Source: Ovis canadensis
Lineage: Eukaryota > Chordata > Mammalia > Artiodactyla > Bovidae
Assembly (NCBI RefSeq): GCF_042477335.2
Contig: NC_091255.1
Coordinates: 26,638,501-26,702,500 of the forward strand
Reading direction: 5' to 3'
Length of the DNA stretch: 64,000 nucleotides
Shown in pieces: positions 13,553 to 24,629 of this stretch (its first letter is position 1; every line of letters begins with the position of its first letter). The position numbers and the translations under genes were made by a program. The notes below the pieces were generated by a model. It made no database searches. It was not told the origin of the DNA and worked only from the letters and a program-made list of their open reading frames with translations.

Positions 13553-16500
13553 TTTTTTTGTTGTTGTCTTTGGTGAGATGTGAAGGGCTGCATGGCATGT
13601 GGGGATCTTAGTTCCCCAACTAGGGATCTTACCCATGCTTCCTGCACTGGAAGCATAGAGTCTTAACCACTGGACCACCAGGGAAGTTCCAGAAAGTGTT
13701 TTCTGAAAGAAGAACGTGGGCACAGCTCCTTGGGGTCTGGGAGTTTCCAAGAAGGTCATGAATAAGCACCTTTTCCTGACTTGAAAGGCCTGAGTCAGCT
13801 GCTTTGATCTAGTTCTGGCCACATATTGGAGGGGATGCACTCTCCCTGGGCTGCGCTTGGTGCAGCTGCCCAAATCCTTTAGTCGTAAGTGAAACCACCT
13901 TAGCCCCTTCTCTGAATTCTCAGAAGTAAAACTGCTTCTGTTCCTGTCAAAGGCCAAAGGCCCCTGCTAGGATCTTTGTAATGAACTAAAAAGATATTTT
14001 TTTATTTCAGAGGCTGGAAAGAACCATGGCTGCATTCCGGAAGGCACATGAGCTCAAACTTTTACCAGAACTCCAGTACAGGCAGCTGGTAAGGACACAT
14101 TCATGCTGATTACATGTATTTCGTTCTGGTTGGTTCATGCTCGTATAATGTGTTTTAATATATATGGTTTTATAAGTAAGCACATTTGGAAGATTGGCAT
14201 GGTAGATGTAGAGAGTTTATTATTTGGTTGTCAGTATTTGGTAAATCTGTACCAGTAGAGGGAGGAATGTTTTTAAGTACGTAGTGGAAAACACTGAAGA
14301 GTCATACTTGGGTGTATTCTGTCTGTCTGTTCGTGTTTTCCTGAACCTGTGCTTGGCTCAGAGTAACCGTTGGTACAATAAAGACAGATGTGTTCCAGTG
14401 TTTTAAAGTTGACATTTTAGTAAGAAGCACATTAACCCATCCTTATGTTCTGAAGTGGGTAAAGATTATATAGAGACCAGGATAATAGTGGGATTATTAT
14501 TAATAGTAGTGTAGGAATACACAGGTCTAGACTGGATTTTGCCACAAAATAGGCAAACTGCTTAACCCTTCTGAGACTGTTCACTTGATTTTAGAGTGAT
14601 AGTGATCCTTGTTTTTGCCACCTCATAAAAAACTGTTGGGAGCATTACATGAGATTGTGAATGTTAATGTATTTAAATACTTTTATAGGGGAAGAAAGGA
14701 CAAAAATCTGTATTTATTGAGTACCTTTTACTTATACAATTCTTTTTATTTATATAGTGTACATAGTTTTTACATAACTGCCATTAATGTTTTGCTATTT
14801 TGTGTTCTGCTGTTTTTGCGTTAATATTTTGTCTGTACTTCTTACATGGATCTACATAAGCAACATGTTAGTAGTGTATCATGTTATACCACGACTGGGG
14901 TGCCCTTTGTCCATTAGAGCATCTTAGCTGTGAAAAGTCCCCTGTTTTGGATGAGTTCAGATGCCATGTTTGAGCTGTTAATTGAATACTGGTGAGACAG
15001 TCCCACCCTGTATGTTTGTTCAGCTGCGTGCATCTTGGAGTGCCTTGGTAGTCATATTCAAGTTCCATTATTGGTTTCTTTTGCCAGTCATAACTCTGAC
15101 CATTTCATTTTTATTTATATATATTTATTTATTTTTAAGTTTTGGCTGCACTGTGTTTCATGTGGGATCTTACTTCTCCAACCAGGGATTGACCCTGCAT
15201 CCCCTGCATTGGGGCATGGAGTCTTAACCACTGGACCACCAGGGCAGGCCTGCTCTGGCCATTTCAGACAACTTCTCTTCTTTACAATTCTGGCAGTAAC
15301 CCTTCCAGGCCTCCCTGTGTGTCACTGATTTGGTGACCTTGCCTTTCGTGGGAGTCCTTCACTGTACTACCTCTTAACTTCAAATGCTTGGTTGATTCTA
15401 CACCCATCCTTTCTCCAGATTATTCTCCACAGAACGATCGTTTAAAATCTATTATCAGGTTATTCTGTGGCTTCCCATTGTCCTTTGGATAAAGCTGCTC
15501 AGTCTCCTTAATTTGGCCCCCAAGGAATTTCCAGTCTCTCCAGTTTATATCCCAGCCCTCCAGTCATTCTGTGCTTCGATTTCTTTTTGGATCCAAAGTT
15601 TCTGTCATCTTTAGCCTCTTGCCCATGTTGGTGGGAGAGTCTTCTCTTTTCCTGGTGAACTGTGCTTACACCTGAATAATGCCTGATCTTTCTGAAGTCT
15701 TGGCACAGATGGGGCTTCCATTTGGGGAGCCCTTTCTGATCACTGCTGAAGACAGTGCTTTGTACTCCTATAGCATATGATTCTTTTCCTGTGATCATAC
15801 ATATCACATTGTCTCTGGTGCTAGACTGGAGGCACTGTGGGTGTTTGGGAACACACTTGACCTTCTCATTATTGAAGATTCAGTAATGATAATACACAGT
15901 GTGCAGTTAACATGCTTGTTGAATAAATGGATTACATATGGCCATTTACTTACTACTTCACAATTTTATAATAATGGATTGGTTTTAGATTTTTCTGTCC
16001 CTATTATAGTAGCATGGACACAAGCATTTTTGAACAGGTAATATTTCCTCCTGTTTATTTCTTGGGTCATACCTGTTAAAGTAAAACTCCCCAAGTTTAT
16101 GTATGAACATGCTCATGACTCTTCAGAGAAATGGTACCAGTTTATAGTATGCCAGGCTCTTGTTTGATTGAATGAGTTTCTTTCTTTACCACCACACAGA
16201 TAGTAGTTTTATCTTTACTGATTTTTATATTCTGTTCGGTGGGTGTGGATTTTGTTGCAGTGAACTATGTTATTAACAATTTCGCTTTCAATCTAAATTA
16301 TTCAGGGCCTTTGCCTTTTGGCTCTTACCTGTTTTTTTGATAGTCTTTGGGAATAGGAACAGGAGTGGAGGTGAAATTCCAGTTAGATAACTTAGATCTC
16401 AGCAGTGACTCTTGGATGGCCCTTTGTCTTCTGCAGAGCACGTTGTTGCTGCATCGCCAGTTGTTAAAGGAATCCCTGGAGGTGGCAGACGCTGGGGTGA

Positions 16501-19500
16501 AATTGTTCAGGAAATCAGTGGAGATGTGGCAGGTGAAGCTGGAGGCCCTGATTTCATCAGAGAGCCACGAGATGGCCAAGGGTTTTGACCAAGCCTTTGC
16601 GTACCTGAAACCTCAGGTCTGTGAGTTGGGTCTTTTGCATTTTGTTCTATTTGGGACCTTTTAAGACTTCAGCCAAAGTGTGTTTGGAGTAGAGTTGTCA
16701 GAGGAGAGCTCGCCTCAAAGTGCATTCATGGTGATGGTTGAATCAGGATCACAGGTGGAAGAATAACTTCCATTTACTAGCATGTTTCTACATCTTTATT
16801 TGAAAATAGACTAAATTATGTAAACTTCTCTACTTCTATTTATATATCTGATAAGTGAAAACTATTAATAGAATATTATTTTCATGTGCTTCCAAAGCTG
16901 ACCTTAAGTCCCATATATATTTCTAAACTCTAAAGTTCATTTTAAAATTGAAAAAAAAATTTAAAAGAATAAGCTTTAAAGCTTCATGGTGAATCTTTTA
17001 TACTAGTAGGAAAAAACCATTCTAGAGGTTAAAGTGGGGAGAAATCATAATTATTTTATTGCTTATCTGTGTGAGCTGCTGGGATATGAGTGAAGTCCAG
17101 GCAGTTCAGCCTAGATAAGTTAGCACTTGTGTTGTAATCCTGCACAGCAGACTACAGATCGTATATAGTGACCTTACGGACAGCTTGGGTGTAATTGTGG
17201 GCTGTTACATGCTTAACTAACAGATGATTGATAATAATAACTTTAGGCAGCAGTCCCCAGCAGAGGGGAAGTAGAATTAACAGAATAGTGTTACTTTGGG
17301 TGACTGAGTCCACAGGCTCTTTGTTTTGGCGTACCATTCCTGCCAGGCACCAAGAGTTCCATGAGGACAGACTGGGAATGACTCCGTATTTCACATTTTA
17401 TTTCAAGGGGGACATATTTTTATAGTGACTAGTTTTCAGAGCTTGGCACTAAGCTGTCATTTTCTGTTTCTTTTTTTTTTTTTTTTCATTTTCTGTTTCA
17501 TGGTGAGCAGATGTGTCTTCCATTGTGGCTTACTTGGGCCCAGTGGAGTGAAGATGCCGGAAAGCAAGAAGAAACTGAAGGAATCTATAAGGTACAGGCC
17601 CCCTGTCATAAGTCTCATGTGGGTAATGAGCAAATAATTCTAGTTGGCTAGCTTTCAAAGGGTTTTTTCCTAAAGCACTGTTCATTCAGTGTGCTGGGAT
17701 GGTTTTGGGAAATTTGTCTTGATACCTACATGTCCCCTTATGTAGCTTGTTTCTTTTTTCTTTTCTATTTTAGAGAGCTATCTTCCGTCTCTCAGGAGCT
17801 GACTCAGTCCCTGTGAAGGAAAAGTATCTGAATTGGGCTTATCGAAGTGGTGGTTACAAAAAGGCTAGAGATGTGTTTAAAAGGTACTTACAGACATGCG
17901 CAGCTGTTACTTGTCTCTCCACCCCATACTCAGCCCCTTGTACCCATATTATATGTGAGGAATAAATCCAAGAGCCTTTTGGTTCATGCCCACTGTGACA
18001 AATTTTTTTAAAAAGAGAAGGAGGTAGGTAGCAAACAATTCATTATAATCCCATCATTAAGAGAAAAAGCATATTTAATCTTTTTAAAATTTGTCTTTCA
18101 CCCCAATAAAAATTAAAGGGACTTCTCTGGTAGTCTGTTGCAAGGCAGGGAATATGGGTTTGATCCCTGGTTGGGGAAAAAGATGCAGAGCAGCTAAGCC
18201 TGCCCACTGCAACTGCTGAGCCCTTGCGCCACAGCTAGAGTCCACATGCATAATGAAAGACCCCACATGACGCAGCTAAGGCCTGGTGCAGCCAAGTAAA
18301 TGATACCAAAAAATTCTTCTTTTAAATCTGTTTTTCACATATCTGAGATTATACTACAATCACATGTGGTGTACCACTTTTTATTGATGAGCCTTAGACT
18401 GGCCTTTTTCCTATCAGTAACAATTCTTTAACATTTATTAAAAATAACTTACGGATATGCCATAATTTATTTGGCCACAGTAACTGCTTTGATGAACCCT
18501 GCTGCACAAATATTCTTTGTCCATATTGGAAATTATTTTCTCAGAATATATTCTTAGAAATGGGCTTATTGGTGTCCTTCAAAAAGACCTTGAGATGAAG
18601 GAGAGGGAACTTAAAACCCTAAAAGTGAGAAAACAGAAAGAAAACTGGGCAGGTGTTTGGTGGTGGTGAAGAGTTCAGGCTTTGGAGACTGGAAATGGTG
18701 AGTAGCTGGTGGTCAGGTCCAGTCCCCGCACTGAATTGCAGCCAGAACTTTATCAGACCACGTGTGGCGGGGGCCCTGGCACAGTATTTATATTCACGAT
18801 TTGTAAGAGGCTTTCTGTCTCTGTGCAAGATAACAGTTCCCCACTTCCTCTTTAGTTTACAGGAAAACCGTCCATTTTCAGTTGATTTTTTCAGGAAGAT
18901 GATCCAGTTTGAGAAGGAGCAAGTAAGTGTCCTGTCTGTGCATTTCTCATTGGGAAAATGGATTAGCACGTACTCATCTATGGCAGCATTATGTTGTTTA
19001 AGATGCTCTCATCATAATATAGTATAATTTCTGGTCCCTTCTTCCAGCCCCTTTTCCATAGATGTGATTTTAGGAATGGTAGCCAAGCAAAGAAGAAAAG
19101 AAACCTGTCTTGAAACTAGACAACTCAGACGTTGTCTCATATAGGAAGCCGCGCCCTGCCTCCACAGTGCCCTGGTTGTCTCTTGTTTTGGGCTGTGAGG
19201 TAGAGAGAAGGCACACATAACTGTGTCTGGTGTTTTTAACTGAACTTGTGAATGAGGAAAAACACAGGAAAATGTCAGTTAGAAAACACAACGTAAAAGT
19301 CCAAATATATCTGTAATCCCATCACCAGTGACTCAACCAACCATATTATTTTTATTTTTGTTGTTTTTTTAATCCTTTATTTACCTATGTTTTGTACTGT
19401 TTTATTTCTGACGATACATGGAGTTTTTCTTTTTTTCTTAACATTATTTTGTAAACATATTCCTATGTTTTCACATGGTATCATTTTGAATGTTTGAATG

Positions 19501-22500
19501 GTTGTCTTACTAAACCTGTAAGTTTTCTTAACCATCCCATTATGTATAGGATATTTCCAGAATTTTGGTATTGAAAACAGTGCTGTAAGCATTTTATTTG
19601 TATACAGTTTTTTTTCCCTGTTTGAATTACTTTCTTGAGATAAATCTCTAGGATTGGAGAATACTGGCTTTTTTTATGGTTCTATATTGCCAGATAGTTT
19701 TCTAAAAATTATGGTGATAATTGCTGCATACATATATCATTATACCTGTTTTCTCCATATCTTTTCCATGTGTTCAATTTTGTTTTCTCTTCTTTGGCAT
19801 TTTGATTTGTGTTTATTATTTTTCTTTGAATTTTGAGAAATTGATAATGAGGTTGAATTCTTATTTTCAAGGTTTTGACCCCTGTGTGGGTCAGTGATTT
19901 CTTTTTGTTGTATAGGAGATAATCTAACATAATAATTCACAGACTGACTTTGGGTTAGTAACACAGTGGTCATGTACCTTGGACAAGTCACTTAATTTTA
20001 ACCTTCGACATACTCACCTGTAAAGGAGGTCGTAATACCTGTTTTGGAGGGGATATACAGGGCCAGATGGAAGACTGGATGGAAAGGACTTTGCATAGTT
20101 ACACATTTACTATGAGCCCTTCGTAAAGTGTGATTTCTGTCTTTATCCATGTGTAAGACACGAAGTAAACTGGCTTTCTGTAAGATAGTACAGTCTCAGC
20201 AAGGAGAAATTGAAACGAGGACATAGTTATTTGACTACATAAAAAGATTTTTAAACTGAAGATGTTTATCTGCTTTGAAAATGAAACAAAGAGAAAACAT
20301 TTAAAGTAGAGGTGAAGAATTAACGTTTGTTGTTGTAAAGGTAGTACTGGCAGGAAGTTCCCTGCTGGTCTAGTGTTTGGGACTCAGCTTTTAATGCTGT
20401 GGCTCAGGTTCAGTCCCTGGTCAGGGAATCCTCAGGGAACTGAAATCCCATAAGCTGAGTGGTCCTGCACTGCCCACCCCCCACCCCCACAAGGTAGTGG
20501 CTACTCTGCTTGGTGAATAATTCATTAGTAGTTTAATTGAATCCTTACAAATTGCTCTAAGAAATAATGTTACTGTTATCCTCATTTTATGGGTGAGGAA
20601 ACTTGAAGGTCAGAGGGTTCAAAAAACTTGCTAAAGTTCATGTAACTAGTGTTTATGTAGTGCCTTGATATAAACAATTTTTTAAGGTGAGCATAGCTAG
20701 TATGTGCTGCTGCTGCTGCTAAGTGTCGCTTCAGTCGTGTCCGACTCTCTGCGACCCCATAGACGGGGCCCCACTGTCTCTGGGATTCTCCAGGCAAGAA
20801 CACTGGAGTGGGTTGCCATTTCCTTCTCCAGTGCATGAAAGTGAAAAGTCAAAGTGAAGTCGTGCCCGACTCTTAGCGACCCCGTGGACTGCAGCCTACC
20901 AGGCTCCTCCGTCCATGGGATTTTCCAGGCAAGAGTACTGGAGTGGGGTGCTAGAGCCCATATATTAAAGGAAGAAATCCCTCACCATAGGGAGTAGAAC
21001 CTTCCCCATTTATTTAGTTAAGTCCTGCAGGGTTTCACATATATCTTCCTGTGGAGCTGTCCTTGTTCCCTTAAGTGAGAATTGATGAGGCTTTTTGCAA
21101 GCCACCAGAGCAAAGTGCTTTTGTCATTGTTTGACTTTACTTCACTCTGCCACATAGTACATTTGACTTTTCTCTGGACAAGTTCAGAGTCAGGCTGTGT
21201 TTATTTAAACCCATCTTTCCTCTCCTTCAGATACCTAATAGACAGTAGTAGCAATATGTGTGGAATGAATTTGTGACATTACAGATTAGAGTTTTGAGGC
21301 AAGATTGTCTGATTATTTATAGGAATCCTGTAAGATGGAGAACTTAAGAGAGTATTATGAGAGGGCTTTGAGAGAATTTGGAACTGAAGATTCTGGTAAG
21401 TAAACTTCAGTTAACTATTTTTGGGTCATGGCCCTCCTTGAGAATAAAACTTAGCATCCTTCCTTTGCCTCCTCCCTTACTTTGTATGTAAATAGTTGCA
21501 GATATAATTTTACTGCTGATTTCAAGTTTACAAGCCCAGAACGAAGCCCATGGGTCTTCTATTAAGAAGAGCTCTGGATTAGAGGGAGATTTGCTTGGTT
21601 TGGTTCTTTTAAAAAATGTGATATTTGTAAGGAAAAGATTAAGGTAGGTCAGAACAAAATGGAGTGGGTATTATGTCAGGGGAGTGGTGATAACTAATTG
21701 ACAAGGGTTGTCATGGGCTATTGCCACATTGTCTTAACTTAAAGGACTTGTAAAACATACCTCTGGGTATAGGTATGTCATGTAAAGTCTGTTGATTTAG
21801 GAACTCAAAAAAATTACACTTACAGATGTTAAACTCAGATTTTAAATCATACATTAGGTTTTACAAGGTTTTAGCATGCTTTCTGGTGAAATGAATGAAA
21901 ACAGCATTTTTGCTAACATTAAGCACGTTTTATTAAGCATGTTGACAAGGTTCCAGTAAAGTCATTGAGGTAAGTTTCACAATGAAAGAGACTCAGCAAA
22001 ATCCTCCCTCGAAAATATATTTAGCATTTTTGAGTTTACGAGATAGATTGTCATGATTAAAGTGAAGTTTTCTACTTAAAAACAAAAGGTTTTGATGTAC
22101 CATACTAAAGAAGCTGAGAGTGAAAGTTGCTCAGTCGTGTCCTACTCTTTTCGATCCCATAGAATAGTCTGTGGGATTTTCCAGGCCAGAATGCTGGAGT
22201 GGGTAGGCATTCCCTTCCAAAGAAAGAAGGGGGAGAGGTATTATTTTACCTAGAAGCCACTTCTAAAGTAAGAAGCTGAGGTATTATTTTACATAGTTTT
22301 CTAGGAAAATAACTGCACAGAGTTGTTTCTTAGAAATCTTGCATTGAGTTGATGTTAAATAATTAAGTTGACCTAATAAAGCCTTGTCAGTTATCTCATT
22401 GTATGTTTGGATTCCCTTTAAAGATCTCTGGATGGATTACATCAAAGAAGAATTGAACCACCCGCTTGGTAGACCTGAGAACTGCGGACAGCTCTACTGG

Positions 22501-22581
22501 CGAGCCATGAAAATGTTGCAGGGAGAGGCAGTAGAGCAGTTTATGGCTAAACATGCTCTGCATCAGGCCGGCCGTTTGTGA
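2975..22581 (+). CDS. UTP6: UTP6, U3 snoRNA-associated protein 6 (5'-partial, 17 coding exons)
   Basis: UTP6 is a subunit of the UTP-B part of the small-subunit processome and acts in the nucleolus in 18S rRNA processing. Coding exons read here: 2975-3016, 3238-3330, 4463-4510, 4965-5028, 6806-6924, 7524-7601, 8805-8886, 9316-9397, 10342-10526, 13339-13418, 14011-14088, 16437-16616, 17511-17591, 17774-17883, 18856-18922, 21323-21395, 22424-22581. All junctions are GT-AG and phases join without a break, giving 539 residues plus TGA at 22579-22581. I recognise the family from segments such as [50 protein letters not shown] and [17 protein letters not shown] (half-a-TPR) helices with spaced aromatic residues recur ([24 protein letters not shown]). 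Human UTP6 is 597 residues as I recall it, so about 59 N-terminal residues lie upstream of the window. One residue is inserted relative to human, near EELPATKQ in the 10342-10526 exon. The first residue after exon 16437-16616 is Met where human has Val. The gene looks intact and functional. Confidence 0.95.
3650..3945 (-). mobile_element. BovB LINE 3' end, antisense, diverged
   Basis: Antisense of the BovB C-terminal coding region and 3' end: tgatgccattgaaccatctcatcctgt-like text, then gtggccaaagtattggagt. More diverged than the copies at 25.5 and 55.2 kb, so older. Lies in the UTP6 intron after exon 3238-3330. Confidence 0.8.
4078..4211 (-). mobile_element. CHR-type tRNA-derived SINE, antisense
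   Basis: T-rich tail on the left, then ggcatgtggggtcttagttcc, then gtcttaaccactgg and a degenerate head. This is the standard CHR-2-like arrangement in reverse. Confidence 0.8.
5376..5592 (+). mobile_element. Bov-tA SINE
   Basis: tRNA-Glu-like head with A/B-box-like text (agctcagtggtaaag, gggttcgatcgctgg), then the BovA body (cccactccagtattcttgcc) and an AGC-rich tail. Confidence 0.85.
5600..6300. other. UTP6 intron, nothing recognised
   Basis: AT-rich intron sequence. I see no repeat family, exon or structured element that I can support. Confidence 0.5.
6328..6605 (-). mobile_element. BOVA2 SINE, antisense
   Basis: Starts with a (CTG/CTA)n tail and reads gctaagtcgcttcagtcgtg, with the two BovA monomers in reverse, ending ccattgccttctcc. 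Confidence 0.88.
7837..8093 (-). mobile_element. CHR-type SINE, antisense, long form
   Basis: T-rich tail, ggctgcactgggcctttgtt, then gcatgtgggctcag, gaatcgaacccatg and ttaaccactggac. The longer CHR form in reverse. Confidence 0.8.
8560..8720 (+). mobile_element. MIR SINE relic
   Basis: Weak MIR-core resemblance (caactgagggaaactggcct..agaggtgtgatttgcc). Diverged; family call is by eye. Confidence 0.4.
9549..9681 (-). mobile_element. CHR-type SINE, antisense
   Basis: T/A-rich tail, gcatgtgggatctagttccc, gatcgaacccagacc, gtcttaaccactggactgcc. Confidence 0.82.
10723..13006 (-). mobile_element. Composite BovB LINE / Bov-tA retroinsertion with one 10-bp TSD
   Basis: The 10-bp TSD aaattatact lies at 10723-10732 and again at 12997-13006, exactly at the outer ends. 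Inside, in minus orientation, a doubled Bov-tA head (12723-12996) begins with the normal GGGCTTCCC. It is followed by a BovB RT segment (about 12438-12722), then a larger BovB segment running to the 3' end (10733-12437). The RT/YADD region occurs twice (about 11456-11770 and 12440-12722). Minus-strand frames retain recognisable endonuclease-RT linker and YADD text but are broken. The whole 2264-bp unit lies in the UTP6 intron between exons 10342-10526 and 13339-13418. Confidence 0.8.
13472..13551. repeat. (TA)n(CA)n compound microsatellite
   Basis: About 40 bases of alternating TA followed by about 38 of CA, 54 bases after the UTP6 exon ending at 13418. It abuts the T-rich tail of the CHR SINE, so it probably grew from that SINE's A-tail. 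Confidence 0.95.
13552..13690 (-). mobile_element. CHR-type SINE, antisense
   Basis: T-rich tail, ggcatgtggggatcttagtt, gtcttaaccactggaccacc, ending in agggaagttcc. Confidence 0.85.
14500..14675 (+). mobile_element. MIR SINE relic
   Basis: MIR-core-like text (gcaaactgcttaacccttctgag, later gcattacatgagattgtgaatg in degenerate form). Confidence 0.5.
15108..15251 (-). mobile_element. CHR-type SINE, antisense
   Basis: T/A-rich tail, gttttggctgcactgtg, catgtgggatcttacttctcc, gtcttaaccactggaccacc. Confidence 0.83.
15260..15930 (+). mobile_element. L2 LINE 3' half, sense
   Basis: Recognisable L2 3' landmarks in order: gtggcttcccattgtcctttgg with ataaagct, an aatttggcccc-like site, cttccatttggggagccctt, an actagactg..ggcactg-like line, and the terminal cttgttgaataaatgg. 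Old and interrupted in all frames. Confidence 0.75.
18110..18310 (+). mobile_element. CHR-type SINE
   Basis: gggacttctctggtagtctg head, gggtttgatccctggttggg B-box-like region, cctggtgcagccaagtaaat at the 3' side. Confidence 0.82.
18310..18590 (-). mobile_element. L1M fragment, antisense
   Basis: Old L1 3'-region text in reverse (cctgctgcacaaatattc, ttcttagaaatgggcttattgg). Confidence 0.45.
19290..19900 (-). mobile_element. L1M fragment, antisense
   Basis: Degenerate antisense L1 3' text (gtaaacatattcctatg, aaccatcccattatgtatag, gagataaatctctaggattgg). Lies in the UTP6 intron after exon 18856-18922. Confidence 0.45.
20340..20490 (+). mobile_element. CHR-type SINE, diverged
   Basis: gaagttccctgctggtctagtg head, caggttcagtccctggtcag B-box-like region and a C-rich end. 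Confidence 0.7.
20510..20665 (+). mobile_element. MIR SINE relic
   Basis: MIR core: cattttatgggtgaggaaac followed by an aggtcagagg..aaacttgc stretch. Confidence 0.65.
20704..20952 (-). mobile_element. BOVA2 SINE, antisense
   Basis: (CTG)n tail, then gcttcagtcgtgtccgactc, two reversed BovA monomers, ending gagtactggagtggggtgc. Confidence 0.88.
22117..22222 (-). mobile_element. BovA SINE fragment, antisense
   Basis: gtgaaagttgctcagtcgtg, then gattttccaggccagaatgc and ggagtgggtaggcattccc: a partial BovA monomer. Confidence 0.75.
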
Positions 22582-23536
22582 AAAGAGGAAGAGCACAGTC
22601 ACCTTTGTCAAATAGTGCTGTAAGCCCTCCGGGCAGATTTGTTTTATGCAGTCATCTGCAGTTTGCTGAGATGGTGTCTCATTTTGAGGCCTGCTTTAAT
22701 TTTGTTGACGTGTTAATCTTGAATTCCAGAAAAGAGAAGTGCTGCTTAATGGCCAGAAGCCAGTTGTTGAGGCCAGGCCTGTGTAGATCCTAAATGTTTT
22801 TCAGAATACATGGAAACGATGTAACTGATCTTGTTTTACTACACCTTGTCAGGCTTGAGTAGCTCTAATCTAGACCTCAGGTTCAGTTAAAATGGAGACG
22901 AAAATACAGTTCTGTTTATTTTCTCCTTATAAAAGTATATGTGGTGTGCATTTAGTGTGAAAGTATGGAGGGGACAGAGTAATTTTGCAGTCTTGTCATC
23001 TGGGCTTAAACTCACTGGTATGATTTCCTTTGTTAAAATTGGATTTACACTGTTAGATCATTCATTCATTGAGTCCCTGTCATGGGCAAGAAAGAAGACA
23101 AGCTTTTGGGATGGAAGTGGGGGTTAAAGGCATAGAGCTGATGTCCTGAGTTGGTTGAAGCAGCAGAATAGGATGCTAGGTATTAGGGGGAAAGTTATCC
23201 TTTAAGAAGATCTTAAGAAATTACAAAAGTGTTTTTGTCTCTGGGACTGATCTGGAGAGAAATGTTTGCACTGGAGAGACCCAGTAACAAGGAAAGGCAG
23301 GGGTAGGGAGTAGCTTAGAAAGAGAAGGGCTTCAGAGGCAAGGATGGAGGGTAGCTTACAGCAGAGACGGGCATTCTTGGAGAAGAAGAAGCGGTTGTTT
23401 GAGTTGTATGTCCTTCAGCGTAACATGATACTGGGAGAAGGATTCAGTACAGTTTTACTTACAGTGTTTCACTTAATATTATGTTGTTTTCCATGTTATG
23501 TCCATGTTATAAGTAGCCTTGAAAATGTGAAATAAA
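22582..23536 (+). other. UTP6: UTP6 3' UTR (end uncertain)
   Basis: Sequence after the UTP6 stop has no long ORF of interest. No canonical AATAAA was seen between the stop and 23530. A variant AATACA lies at 22903-22908, and a perfect AATAAA at 23531-23536. The latter sits inside an antisense L1M relic that begins near 23455, so it may be fortuitous. The true cleavage site is therefore not settled; the interval given is the maximum that a read to the AATAAA would imply. Confidence 0.45.
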
Positions 23537-24620
23537 TCCATAGCATTCCATTGAATAGATGAGTCATGACTTATTTTTACTAATCGCTTGTGGTTGGACC
23601 GTGTGCCATTTTTTCTTGTAAGTGCTGTTGGTGAAGATTCTTAAAAATCTTGTTCACATCCCTGGTTATTTCTTTGGAAGACTGACATCTGACAGTAGAA
23701 ATTCTGTGTTAAAGGATATATATATATATATTTTTCCTCTCTCCTAAGTTGCTGGGAAACACTCATCTATTTTCTTCTTCTTTTTTATTTATTTTTTTTT
23801 TAAAAATTTATTTTTACTTTATTTTACTTTACAATACTATATTGGTTTTGCCATACATTGACATGAATCCAGCACGGGTGTACATGTGTTCCCAAACACA
23901 AACCCCCCTTCCACCTCCCTCCCCATAACATCTCTCTGGGTCATCCCCGTGCACCAGCCCCAAGCATGCTGTATCCTGTGTCGGACATAGACTGGCGATT
24001 CAATTCTTACATGATAGTATACATGAGGATATAATTATTTTAAAGAGTATTAATAAGTATTGCCAATTTGCAATGTATGGAAATACTTTCAAGCATTATG
24101 GGTATTTTATATATTTTTTACCATTTAATACGTGAAAAATGATATATCCTTGTTTTAATGTGCATTTATTTGATGTTACTGTATGTTAATGTGTTAGACT
24201 GTGCTACTGTGTTTATCCTAGTTCTCTTTTCACGTTTGACTACTTTTTAAACTTTTTTTTTTTTTACTAATTTGTAAGTTTCTTATGTACTAAGAATAGT
24301 AATCTTCAGCTTGTGTTTTCTAACAGATATTTGCTCCCAGCTTTTTTTGTGTTTGTGTGTAGTGTTTTTTGGTGTTCAAAGGTTTTGTATGTGTGCGTGT
24401 ATGATTTCGATTGTTGAAAACTCCATCTCCTGCTGAAGACAACTCTGTTTACGCCAAGCAGTTAACTGAATTTTTTACAACACGATTTGTGGTCATTTTT
24501 CTTTTTTAATTTTACCTTTATTATATATTTCTATGACTCTTAGTCTATTTTAGGACACCTTTATTATGAGCTTTTGTACCTTAAACGGTTGGTTGTGTGT
24601 CATTTATTCTAAAATAAGAA
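23455..24620 (-). mobile_element. L1M relic, antisense, with nested young L1 3' end
   Basis: Outer text is old L1 3' region in reverse (tttcacttaatattatgttg, agcattccattgaatagatg, later gtgcatttatttgatgttac). It is interrupted at about 23775-24048 by a better-preserved bovine L1 3' UTR, also antisense, with its A-tail seen as T/A-rich sequence on the left (ttggttttgccatacattg, ctccctccccataacatctc, ggactggcga-like end). Confidence 0.65.
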
Positions 24621-24629
24621 ACATCTCTG

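Noticed and set aside
13355..13957. 200-codon minus-strand open frame
   Set aside because: Runs through a TA/CA microsatellite (CVCV/IYIY repeats), a SINE and a UTP6 exon in antisense. Low complexity and no family.
23531..23536. AATAAA as the sure UTP6 polyadenylation signal
   Set aside because: It lies inside an antisense L1M relic, so it may be fortuitous; kept only as a candidate.
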